A DNA stretch of 64,000 bases. It comes from an uncultured Tenacibaculum sp. Its GTDB lineage: Bacteria > Bacteroidota > Bacteroidia > Flavobacteriales > Flavobacteriaceae. The stretch covers positions 1 to 64,000 of the forward strand of contig NZ_CANNBW010000022.1 in the NCBI RefSeq assembly GCF_947502995.1. Reading direction: 5' to 3'. Of the stretch, positions 56,237 through 64,000 are shown piece after piece. Below the pieces are notes generated by a model. The model was given only the letters and a program-made list of their open reading frames with translations. It had not been told where the DNA came from and did not search any database. Positions within the stretch are counted from its first letter, which is position 1. Every line of letters starts with the position of its first letter. The translations under genes and the position numbers were made by a program.

Positions 56237-56978
56237 ATCTAAAAATTGTATTGTCTCTTATAAATGCATTCTTATAGCGTTCACTAAAAGGAATTTTCTC
56301 TAAATTATTAAGAATAATAAGATTATCTTCTAAATATATTTCTTTAATACTCTTTACATTTACTAGATAATTTCTGTGTACTTGTCTGAAATTATCATTA
56401 TTAAGCATTTCTTTTAACTTTACTAAAGATAACTTTACTAAATATCTTCCTTCACTACATTGAAGGTTACAATATTTTTCTTTGACATCAATAAAATTTA
56501 TAGAATCTACATCTACTTTTACAACGCTTCTTTTATGCTTTATGAACAGATATTTTGGACTTAACACACCACTATCATCGCCAAAACTGATACTATTATT
56601 TTGTTGATAACAAGATTCTATAGCTAACTCTAGAGAGTATAATAATTCTAATTTATTATAAGGTTTTAGTAAATAAACTAAAGGATTAGTAAGTTTGGCT
56701 TCATCGAAAACAGCTCTACTTTGCATACTTGTTAAAAATAAAAACGGCACATCTATTCCTTCTTTATTCAAACGCTGAGCAAATTCAATTCCTTCAGGTT
56801 TACCATCAATCATAATATCTAAAATGATAACATCAAAAAAGCGATTTTTAATTTCACTTTCAGCTTCTGCTAGATTTCTAACTCTAGTAATTTCATATTC
56901 ATGCTGATGTAAAAAATCGATTAACTCTTGCGCTTCTTTATCTAAATCTTCTAGTAATAATAATCGAAGGTTTTTCAT
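56235..56978 (-). CDS. LytTR-type response regulator
   Basis: This 247-residue cytoplasmic protein has a receiver domain (about 1-125, acidic pocket ED at 10-11, phosphoacceptor D54 in VIILDIMIDG, and the PYNKLELLYSLELAI helix) and a C-terminal LytTR DNA-binding domain (about 145-245, motif RQVHRNYLVNVKSI). It is the second half of a two-component pair: the histidine kinase gene ends 84 bases upstream on the same strand. LytTR regulators bind short paired repeats; the targets here are unknown. Confidence 0.93.
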   Translation of the reverse strand: MKNLRLLLLEDLDKEAQELIDFLHQHEYEITRVRNLAEAESEIKNRFFDVIILDIMIDGKPEGIEFAQRLNKEGIDVPFLFLTSMQSRAVFDEAKLTNPLVYLLKPYNKLELLYSLELAIESCYQQNNSISFGDDSGVLSPKYLFIKHKRSVVKVDVDSINFIDVKEKYCNLQCSEGRYLVKLSLVKLKEMLNNDNFRQVHRNYLVNVKSIKEIYLEDNLIILNNLEKIPFSERYKNAFIRDNTIFR

Positions 56979-57062
56979 GTAGTAATGGTTTATAAGATAA
57001 AAGTATAAAAAAGTTAATGAAATTTAGATTTAGGAAAGGAAATAATGAAAACTACTATTCTT

Positions 57063-58775
57063 TTATTCGTTTACAACGGGTAATTGAATTGTAACTTTTG
57101 TTCCTTTACCAACTTGACTATCAAAAGATAAAATTCCATTATTTTTTTTAACCAAAGTCTGACATAAAATAAGTCCGAGTCCTACTCCTTCTGAACGATC
57201 TATCTTATCAATACTTACACCTTTTAAAGCATTAATTTTCTCTAGTCGGTCTTCTGAAATTCCAATACCTGTATCTTGAATAGATACATAGCTGTAATCT
57301 TCACTATCTATTCCAATTTCAACAGTAATTTTACCTACTCCATTCATATACTTAACTGCATTATCTAAAAGATTACGTAATACAATTTTTATAGATTCTC
57401 TGTCAGCATTCACTATTGAGTTCTGAATATAATTTGTAGAAATTGCTATCGCATTAGCTTCAATCAAGTTTTCATAATCATATAAAACGTGTTCAACTAT
57501 TGGCTTTAAAGGATATGATTTTTGTGCAAAAACCATTTGATTACTTTGTTCTAAAGACCAATGCAATACGTTATTTAATAAATGACTAGTACTTTCTGTA
57601 ACTGTAATAGCTGTATTGTTTGCTTCTTTGATTCCCTCTAAATTATTATCTGCAATATGTTTTTTTAATTGTTCATGCTGATACTTAATCGTATTCATTG
57701 GAGAACGTAAATCGTGAGATACAACAGAAAACAGATAGTTTTTTGTTTTGTTGGCAATGGCTAAATCTTCTTTTTGTTGAGTGATTAAAGTATTCTGTTT
57801 TTTTAATTTAGAATAAAAGAATCCCAACGCACCTATGAACAACAATAAACCAGAAGCTCCAAAAAGCAATCCGCGTTGGACTGCTTCTTTTTGCTTTATT
57901 TTACTTTCTTGTATTGCAATCTCTTTATCTTTTTGAGCGACAGCTAATTCTTTAGTTCTTTCTGCTAACTCTAAAATTCGATCTCTATTAGATAATGAAT
58001 CTTTCCATTTAATAAACTCTCTGTAATAATCTACACTCTCTTTATAACGTTTACGATTACGTTCTATAACCGCCATATTTTGAGCTGTATTTTGTTTTAA
58101 TGTTAAATTACTATAGTTTTTAGATAAATCATATGACTCCTTAAATAATGGAATAGCTTCATCATCTAAATACTGTTCATAATACACATTAGCTAAATCC
58201 ATTTTTGCTCTAATAAAAGACAATGTATCTTTTCTATCTAATAAACTTAATTCTTTATCAAAATACTTTTTAGCTTTTACGTAATCTTTCTTATGCATGT
58301 AAGAAAGAGCTAAATTATGAAACATTGTTTTTCTTGATTGAATATTGACTGAGGAATCTTTGGAAATCCAAGACTCTATATTAGTTATAGCCTTATCGTA
58401 TTTTTTTAAATTCAAATAAATATTCCCTAAAAGATATTTTTTGATTTGTGAATATTTTTCATCGCCGGAAATATTATTAATATTTAATAGTGATTTCTTA
58501 TTAAACCCCTTTACAAAAGCACAATACCCATTTATACAATTAAAAAAATCTTGCTCTTTTATTGTTTTAGATAAATCTAAAGCTTCAGTACTGTATACAT
58601 AACAAGAATCATATTGTTTATTATTATAGAATTCAACAGCTTTACAGAATACTTCATTTTTAGAATCAAGGCATATTGAATTACCAATATTTAATAGCGA
58701 ATTTGTTTTTTGAGAAAAAATAGAAATTTCAAAAAAAACAAAGAAAATTACTGAAATTTTTAAATAATACTTCAA
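57063..58775 (-). CDS. TPR-containing sensor histidine kinase
   Basis: This 570-residue membrane kinase has a signal peptide or first helix (about 1-21) and a periplasmic sensor region (about 40-260) built of TPR-like helical repeats (for example AKKYFDKELSLLD, AIPLFKESYDLSKN). A coiled coil and one membrane helix (about 302-321) follow. The HisKA domain carries the phosphorylated H354 in SHDLRSPM, and the HATPase domain has NLLDNAVKYM, DTGIGIS and GVGLGL. It starts four bases after the stop of the 175-residue unknown gene, so the three genes (unknown protein, kinase, regulator) are probably one operon. Confidence 0.93.
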   Translation of the reverse strand: MKYYLKISVIFFVFFEISIFSQKTNSLLNIGNSICLDSKNEVFCKAVEFYNNKQYDSCYVYSTEALDLSKTIKEQDFFNCINGYCAFVKGFNKKSLLNINNISGDEKYSQIKKYLLGNIYLNLKKYDKAITNIESWISKDSSVNIQSRKTMFHNLALSYMHKKDYVKAKKYFDKELSLLDRKDTLSFIRAKMDLANVYYEQYLDDEAIPLFKESYDLSKNYSNLTLKQNTAQNMAVIERNRKRYKESVDYYREFIKWKDSLSNRDRILELAERTKELAVAQKDKEIAIQESKIKQKEAVQRGLLFGASGLLLFIGALGFFYSKLKKQNTLITQQKEDLAIANKTKNYLFSVVSHDLRSPMNTIKYQHEQLKKHIADNNLEGIKEANNTAITVTESTSHLLNNVLHWSLEQSNQMVFAQKSYPLKPIVEHVLYDYENLIEANAIAISTNYIQNSIVNADRESIKIVLRNLLDNAVKYMNGVGKITVEIGIDSEDYSYVSIQDTGIGISEDRLEKINALKGVSIDKIDRSEGVGLGLILCQTLVKKNNGILSFDSQVGKGTKVTIQLPVVNE

Positions 58776-58779
58776 AATA

Positions 58780-59307
58780 TTACATAGTTGGTGGTGGTGG
58801 AACTGCTGGTGTAGTTACTGTTCCTCTACTTAATTCTGGATCTAAATCTCCTTGTGCTAAAAATAGTACCTCAAAACTACTGTTATCATCTATTGTATAA
58901 TTAAATTCTAAAGCATACAGTTTACATTCATAAGAAGAAGCACCTTGTGCATCAAAATCATAACAAACTGCAAAAGAACGTGATGTAAACTGAGTACTTG
59001 TAGATTGAACAAGATCTGCTGTTTGGATATCTTCGAAGTTTGCCAAAACAACAGTAGCACTTTCAGATGTTCCAACTAAAGAAACTGCTTGTGTTGGTGT
59101 ATAGCCTGAATAGTTTCCTTGACAAAAATCTGTTACTGACTTTGGAACTAAAGTTCCTGTTGGAATATAACATAAAGCGTAAACAGAGTAATTGTTGTTA
59201 CCGTTATTGAAAACAGTTACTGCTGGATAATTAGAATTTGGGTTGTAATTTACTGTAGTGTTTAAATCTGTTAACACTGGGTTTGCTCCTATTGTAATAG
59301 ATGCCAT
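58780..59307 (-). CDS. Small soluble protein upstream of a two-component system
   Basis: This 175-residue protein has no signal peptide or membrane helix. The sequence is strongly beta-like and rich in N, T, S, V and Y, with repeated short strands (NNYSVYALCYIPTGTLVPKS), three or four cysteines, and a proline-rich end PPPPTM. No family is recognised. The four-base gap to the kinase gene means co-transcription. It could be a sensed or regulated product of the system, or a structural protein like the nearby DUF1842-like protein; function is unknown. Confidence 0.65.
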   Translation of the reverse strand: MASITIGANPVLTDLNTTVNYNPNSNYPAVTVFNNGNNNYSVYALCYIPTGTLVPKSVTDFCQGNYSGYTPTQAVSLVGTSESATVVLANFEDIQTADLVQSTSTQFTSRSFAVCYDFDAQGASSYECKLYALEFNYTIDDNSSFEVLFLAQGDLDPELSRGTVTTPAVPPPPTM

Positions 59308-59336
59308 AGTTTTTAAAATTGTTTGATTAGAAAGAC

Positions 59337-59368
59337 TAAATCTACAATAAAATTTGAAGAAAAAGCAA
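59337..59368 (-). promoter_or_regulatory. Promoter of the 175-residue protein / kinase / regulator operon
   Basis: On the minus strand a TTG (complement of CAA at 59366-59368) precedes, by 21 bases, TAGATTTA (complement of 59337-59344), a seven-of-eight match to the Bacteroidota -7 box. The start would lie near 59330, about 23 bases before the ATG at 59307. Confidence 0.4.
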
Positions 59369-59434
59369 TTTTTTCATTAATCTAATCAAAACAAAATAAT
59401 ATTATAACGTAAACTAAAGAATACTAATAAATTA

Positions 59435-60157
59435 TTAGGAGACTTTGTCGTATTTACTCTGCCAAATGTATCTATTAAAGTTTTTTCCTAGAGAAACTCC
59501 CCACAATAAACTTAACCCTACAGCCCCTTTAAAATAGAATAAAAACAAGACGATAAAATAACTAATTGAAGAATGTTCTCTAAAAAAGAAAGTATGCGTA
59601 GCTAATGAGAAAATAAAACACAAAGCTAATAGCGTAAAAATGAAATTATCCAAATCCTTAACAAACCAAAATTTAAACTTTCTGAATGGATGCAAATCAT
59701 TACCCCATTTATGAATTAAATAGTAATAACCATTTCCCATAGGTACAAAAAGCATTGGATCATCTGCCTTTTTTAATCTAAATAAAACAGAGGGAGCAAT
59801 TATTTTAAAACCTTCTAAATTTGTATTATGAGTTCTCTCTAATTCGTGTATTTTAGTAATTGCCTCTTCAGGAAAATCTCCTTTAAAAAAACTAGTATCA
59901 AGAAAACGAAGTCGGTAATCAATACATATTTTTCGTATTTGCTCTATATGAAAAATAGCATTAGAATCAACAAAATCAATATCAAAACGATTCGTATTTT
60001 CAATATCACTTTCTTCTTTTAATTTATCTTTTGTAGCTGTTCTGGCTGCATCTAAATCAGAGAAAATTTCTTCTATCCAAAAATCTATAGCAAAATTCTT
60101 AAGTTCTTTATTTCTTAATTTAAGTAATCTTTCTTGTAAATTAACCGGATGTAACAT
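59435..60157 (-). CDS. Unknown protein with C-terminal membrane segments
   Basis: This 240-residue protein has a charged, helical cytoplasmic N-terminal region (about 1-160, containing acidic and aromatic positions such as LRFLDTSFFKGDFPEEA) and a C-terminal part with two hydrophobic helices (about 170-190 and 198-222). There are no recognisable catalytic or binding motifs, and no family is recognised. It lies between the kinase operon and the TonB receptor on the minus strand, bounded upstream by the receptor's terminator, so it has its own promoter. Confidence 0.65.
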   Translation of the reverse strand: MLHPVNLQERLLKLRNKELKNFAIDFWIEEIFSDLDAARTATKDKLKEESDIENTNRFDIDFVDSNAIFHIEQIRKICIDYRLRFLDTSFFKGDFPEEAITKIHELERTHNTNLEGFKIIAPSVLFRLKKADDPMLFVPMGNGYYYLIHKWGNDLHPFRKFKFWFVKDLDNFIFTLLALCFIFSLATHTFFFREHSSISYFIVLFLFYFKGAVGLSLLWGVSLGKNFNRYIWQSKYDKVS

Positions 60158-60189
60158 GATAACTATCTATTTACCATAAAAATACAACA

Positions 60190-60221
60190 AAAAAACCAGT
60201 GTAAAATCACACTGGTTTTTT
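60190..60221 (-). terminator. Terminator of the TonB receptor gene
   Basis: A perfect 13-bp stem (60190-60202 with 60209-60221) with a six-base AAAATC loop has T-runs on both strands. It lies 31 bases past the receptor stop at 60253 and ends transcription before the gene starting at 60157. Confidence 0.85.
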
Positions 60222-60252
60222 CGGTTTTATTTAGAAATATTCTAAAGAAGTT

Positions 60253-62682
60253 TTAGAATTTAAATTGTAGTGTCGTATACCAATTTCTTGGTGCAGAAGG
60301 AATGATTCCTGGACCTGGATATCCTGTTGCTCTTCTTGTAAAATATACTTCATTTAAAGCGTTATTTACCCCTACTTCTAATTTTAAAAATTTATATGTG
60401 TATGAAGCTGAAAGATCTAAAATGCTATATGCAGGAATTGGCCCACGAACAGCATTAGAATTATCTGGTGTAGCAGAATTATTTGCATCGTTAAATTGTT
60501 CTGATAAATATGAATATTGAACACTTGTTGTAAAATCTTTATATCCAAACTTTAATCCCGTTTTTAAGTTTACGTCTGGCACAAACTCTACTTTGTTTCC
60601 TTCAATGTTATTTTCTCTTGAAGAAGTGTATTCAGAGTTAATAAAAGAAGTATTTATAAATGTATTTAAACTATAATCGTTTGACAAATTAAATACTTTT
60701 TTAAGATTAACATCTAATAAAGATTCCACACCTATAATTCTTGCTTCACCAACATTTGTTCTTAATTGACCAACAGTATTTAAAGGTGGGATTGTAGTTG
60801 TAAAATCTCCTATTCTATTATTGTAAAATAAAGCGAAACTACTTAAATCGTAAGAAATGAATCGATTTAAGTTTCCACGAACACCTAAATCTATTGTGAA
60901 ACCTTTTTCGTCTTCTAAATTTGGATCTACTGCATTAGACGGGTTTACAATGTTTACATCGGAAAAAGTAATAGAACGATAATTTTGAGAAACATTACCG
61001 TAAACCTCTAAAGCATCATTAGGTTTGTAACTTAAACCTAATCCTAATAAAACAAATGAGCGGCTTTTAGTAAGATTATCTGATTCTTCTACTGTTCCGA
61101 TTGGATTTCCAGCGGCATCTGTATTTACACGTCTTCTAAAACCATCACTTCCTGTATTAATGTATTCGAAACGAAAACCTGGGGTAATAGAAAATTGATC
61201 GTTTACATAAAAAATATTCTCTCCGAAAACAGCTATATTTTCATTCGGATTCTCGAAATTTGATTGAAACGTAAAGTTCGGAAATTGATCTAAAGCTGAA
61301 CTAAAATTCGCATCACTTCCATCTGTCCCTGGACCTTGAATAGATCTATTATCTGCTTTATAATATTTAGCTCCCAATAAGTAAGTTGCTTTCTTTCCAA
61401 ATAAAGTATATCGATCTAAAAAACGAGCTTCAAAACCAAAATTATTAAAATCACTACTCAACAATTCTCTAGCCTCTAAATTGTCAGGTAAATCAACTCT
61501 CCTATCTCTAAAACCTATAGCTTTTCTCGAAGCATTTAAACCAAAGAAACTGAATGTAAGTTTTGTGTTTGTAGAAAAATCATGAGTATATTTTAGGTTA
61601 TATAAAAACCAATCTACATTAAACCAATTTCTTTCTCTATTACTTTGAAAAGGATCTTCAGCAAACATTCTGTCCGTTAAACCACCTGCTTGTTGTGATA
61701 AATAAGTTAAATAGGTTACTTCACCTTCTATCTTAGATTTATCAGAAATTTGATATCCTAAATGAGCGAAAATATTTTTTGAATTAAAACCTGAGTTTGG
61801 TCTGAATCCATCTCCTTGTTTGTAATTATAAAAAGCATAATAACTTAATTTGTCTGATGTGCCGCCAACACTTGTAAAATTTGTAAATAAATTAAAACTT
61901 CCTAATGTGCTTCTTGAAACAATTTCGAAAGGTTTATTTGGATTTGGTTTCTTCATTACGAAGTTGATTAATCCACCAAATTGAGTTCCATATTGTAAAG
62001 AAGCTGCTCCACGAATAACTTGTATTTCTTGAACTCCTTCTGCTGCTGGTGAATAATAACTTTCTGGATATCCTAAAACATCTGCACTAATATCATAACC
62101 ATTCTGACGTGTATTAAAGTTTGAAGTTCTATTTGGATCTAAACCACGACCACCAACATTTAATTGTAAACCAGCATCATCATTTTCAAAAATATTTAAA
62201 CCCGCGACTTGATTATACAATTGTCTGGCGTTGTTTGTTGCTAAATTTGCTGTTGATTCTGTAACTAAGATAACTTCTGTCTTTTTTCCTGCATAGATAG
62301 CTGTACCTTCAACATCTTTAAGTCTTTTTAGTTCGAAAGCTTTTCTCTTTTTAGCTGTTATTTCTACTTCTGATAATTCTTCAGAAAAAGAAGCTAGAAT
62401 GATATTCACATTCTGGTTTGCTATTAATTTTTTCTCTAAAAGTTCATATTCATCTAAGTAGAAAACAACTTGAATTTGAGTTTTATTCGACGTAAACTCA
62501 AACGCTCCTTTGTTATTAGTTTCTGTTAGTACGTTTCCTGAACTATCTAAAATCTGTACTTTTTGTAAAGCTTTTTTATTCTCATTTGTAACCGTTCCTT
62601 TGTAGCGCTGCTGCCCAAATGCGCATACTGAAACTAGAAATACTATAATAAAACAACTATAATCCTTTAATCTTAATCTCAT
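60253..62682 (-). CDS. TonB-dependent receptor, carboxypeptidase-regulatory N-terminal domain type
   Basis: Start chosen at 62682 (MRLRLKDYSCFI...), which gives a clean signal peptide ending CAFGQ; the longer frame to 62751 begins with 23 residues that are not signal-like. The product is about 809 residues. A carboxypeptidase-D-like regulatory domain (RYKGTVTNENKKALQKVQIL) precedes the plug domain (SADVLGYPESYYSPAAEGVQ, IQVIRGAASLQYGTQFGG), followed by a 22-strand barrel and an aromatic C terminus ending QFKF. It resembles FecA-type iron-complex receptors. The start overlaps the 3' end of the HTTM gene by 26 bases, a tight coupling. Confidence 0.92.
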   Translation of the reverse strand: MRLRLKDYSCFIIVFLVSVCAFGQQRYKGTVTNENKKALQKVQILDSSGNVLTETNNKGAFEFTSNKTQIQVVFYLDEYELLEKKLIANQNVNIILASFSEELSEVEITAKKRKAFELKRLKDVEGTAIYAGKKTEVILVTESTANLATNNARQLYNQVAGLNIFENDDAGLQLNVGGRGLDPNRTSNFNTRQNGYDISADVLGYPESYYSPAAEGVQEIQVIRGAASLQYGTQFGGLINFVMKKPNPNKPFEIVSRSTLGSFNLFTNFTSVGGTSDKLSYYAFYNYKQGDGFRPNSGFNSKNIFAHLGYQISDKSKIEGEVTYLTYLSQQAGGLTDRMFAEDPFQSNRERNWFNVDWFLYNLKYTHDFSTNTKLTFSFFGLNASRKAIGFRDRRVDLPDNLEARELLSSDFNNFGFEARFLDRYTLFGKKATYLLGAKYYKADNRSIQGPGTDGSDANFSSALDQFPNFTFQSNFENPNENIAVFGENIFYVNDQFSITPGFRFEYINTGSDGFRRRVNTDAAGNPIGTVEESDNLTKSRSFVLLGLGLSYKPNDALEVYGNVSQNYRSITFSDVNIVNPSNAVDPNLEDEKGFTIDLGVRGNLNRFISYDLSSFALFYNNRIGDFTTTIPPLNTVGQLRTNVGEARIIGVESLLDVNLKKVFNLSNDYSLNTFINTSFINSEYTSSRENNIEGNKVEFVPDVNLKTGLKFGYKDFTTSVQYSYLSEQFNDANNSATPDNSNAVRGPIPAYSILDLSASYTYKFLKLEVGVNNALNEVYFTRRATGYPGPGIIPSAPRNWYTTLQFKF

Positions 62683-64000
62683 TTGTAAAAGGTAAAATCC
62701 AATATTTATGTTTGAAACTGTTTTTTTCTTTATATAAGTCAACTTTAGCATCTATAAAAAGTTCGCTTGAACGTCCGTTTAATGCCACATAAGAGTCTGC
62801 ATATACTTCAACATTCTTGTGCCCTTGTTGCGTAAAATGATCTCCTAAAAAGTGAGCATATTCTATAATAAAATCAGGTTGAAAACTCATTTGTTTTTCC
62901 TGAAAAGAGGTTAAAAAATCGGTATTGTCAACGTAAAAGAATTGCTTGGTTTTTCCATCAACAATTTTAAATGTTGTGTACCCTGCTTTTTCCATCAACA
63001 TTACACGCCAAGAGAATCGATATCCTTGTTCTGTCCAAAACAATTCCCCAGGATACAATAAATATCTCCATGGCAATAAAAGTTGTAAAACTAAAAATAC
63101 ACTAACAACCTTCAATGTAAATGTTCTTCTAAATTGAAAAGTTTCAATTACTTCTATGTTATCTGTTTTTAATCTTAGCTTACTTTTTATGAAAGCAATT
63201 ATTTTATCATGAAAAGATGCGCTAAAAAATATTAGTGTAGCAACGATCATGATGTAAGGAAACATTCCTATCGGAAATAAAACCCTTGTAAACACATGAA
63301 AAACAACAACTAAGAAAAAACCAATAGTTCTTGTTCTTTTAAATAATAATAAAAAAGGTATAGACAAATCATAAATAGCTCCACTCCAACTCATAGCGAA
63401 ATGAAACCATTCTTGTTGCATTAGATTATTTCCAATTAAAGGCAAGTCATATTTAGAAGGTAACCATATTTTTAAAGGTTGTGCCCTAAACAACCAATCG
63501 GAATTTAATTTAGCTAAACCAGCATAAAAATATACAATTCCTAAAAGGAGTTTAATACTATCGATTGTCCAATTCGGTATTGTTTTGTATGATTTTTTAT
63601 TGAAATAACTATCTAATGAAAAAGTTGCATTTGCAGGTAAAAAAATAAGTAGAAAACTAAGAATACTTACAAAATAATAATGATTAAGATAAGTTGTCTT
63701 ATCCATTAATTCGATATAAGTAAAACTTAAAAAGAAAGTTATTATTGACAATCTATACTTATAACCTACAGCAACTAATACTGCTGAAATTCCGCAAATA
63801 ATGAAAAGAAGATAGGTATAACTTCCTAACGGTTTAATCCAGCTAAAACCATAAAAAGAAAAGAAAAACTTAGGTTGTATGTATAATTTCTCTATCCATC
63901 CATGATACCAAAACCTAATGATGCTCATACACATTAACAACCCGAAAAACAATCGGAAAGTTGCCAACGGAGCAGCACTAGTCTTTTTTAATATGTAATT
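62657..64000 (-). CDS. HTTM domain-containing membrane protein (partial, start outside window)
   Basis: The frame remains open through the window edge (447 codons visible), so the real start lies beyond 64000. The TTG at 63967 is internal. The sequence has an N-terminal FRLFFGLLMCMSIIRFWYHG block and about eight hydrophobic helices typical of HTTM / vitamin K gamma-carboxylase-like proteins, followed by a hydrophilic C-terminal domain with EQGYRFSWRVMLMEKAG, which is diagnostic of the family. In many Flavobacteria an HTTM gene sits in an iron-related cluster just before a FecA-like TonB receptor, exactly the order seen here. Confidence 0.88.
   Translation of the reverse strand, partial: NYILKKTSAAPLATFRLFFGLLMCMSIIRFWYHGWIEKLYIQPKFFFSFYGFSWIKPLGSYTYLLFIICGISAVLVAVGYKYRLSIITFFLSFTYIELMDKTTYLNHYYFVSILSFLLIFLPANATFSLDSYFNKKSYKTIPNWTIDSIKLLLGIVYFYAGLAKLNSDWLFRAQPLKIWLPSKYDLPLIGNNLMQQEWFHFAMSWSGAIYDLSIPFLLLFKRTRTIGFFLVVVFHVFTRVLFPIGMFPYIMIVATLIFFSASFHDKIIAFIKSKLRLKTDNIEVIETFQFRRTFTLKVVSVFLVLQLLLPWRYLLYPGELFWTEQGYRFSWRVMLMEKAGYTTFKIVDGKTKQFFYVDNTDFLTSFQEKQMSFQPDFIIEYAHFLGDHFTQQGHKNVEVYADSYVALNGRSSELFIDAKVDLYKEKNSFKHKYWILPFTNEIKIKGL

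Overview
The window looks like chromosome from a marine-type member of the Flavobacteriaceae (Bacteroidota). The DNA is AT-rich. Several genes are preceded by Bacteroidota-type promoter boxes (TAnnTTTG at -7). Two genes belong to families typical of the group: a giant SprB-repeat adhesin ending in a type IX secretion (T9SS) sorting domain, and a carboxypeptidase-regulatory-type TonB receptor. I cannot name a genus from the sequence alone; Tenacibaculum, Aquimarina or Kordia-like relatives are plausible. There are no tRNA, rRNA, CRISPR or intact insertion-sequence signals.

Layout. Region 1 (1-3.7 kb, minus strand) holds a lipoprotein beta-lactamase-family hydrolase with a small secreted protein, then an RDD membrane protein with a membrane-anchored LytTR regulator. 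Region 2 (3.7-9.4 kb, plus) is a tight operon SpoIIM-like / DUF4129 / DUF4350 / MoxR ATPase / DUF58 / DUF805, divergent from the RDD gene. Region 3 (9.5-13.9 kb, plus) has a TlpA-like thioredoxin lipoprotein, mog, a Cys-rich double-glycine peptide, an HTH membrane regulator and a second serine hydrolase. Region 4 (14-22.5 kb, minus) has an S9 peptidase, MscS, DUF2834, and parC and parE (topoisomerase IV) with an unlisted 52-residue membrane protein between them, then small secreted proteins.

Region 5 (22.8-23.3 kb) is a gene-poor gap with two open plus-strand fragments that look like gene remnants. Region 6 (23.4-52.6 kb, minus) is the striking part: about 29 kb of surface and secreted proteins in two transcription units. 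The upstream unit encodes an outer-membrane barrel with a lysine-rich linker and helical tail, a 2123-residue secreted polytoxin (zincin motif, clan-CD-like cysteine-protease motif, C-terminal SHH nuclease-like domain) and a candidate immunity protein. The second unit encodes a 1548-residue beta-rich protein, a fibronectin-III protein and a roughly 4150-residue SprB-repeat adhesin whose gene carries two tandem arrays (720 bp and about 732 bp periods).

Region 7 (52.7-64 kb) contains a pair of tandem paralogous lipoproteins, guaB, a DUF1842-like protein, a small unknown protein with a TPR histidine kinase and LytTR response regulator, an unknown membrane protein, a TonB receptor, and an HTTM-domain protein cut by the right edge.

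How they may work together (inference): region 6 looks like a contact or surface system in which an envelope barrel, fibronectin-type proteins and a long adhesin accompany a processed toxin with its immunity gene. The housekeeping genes (guaB, parC, parE, mog) around it suggest a stable chromosomal location rather than a plasmid or phage.
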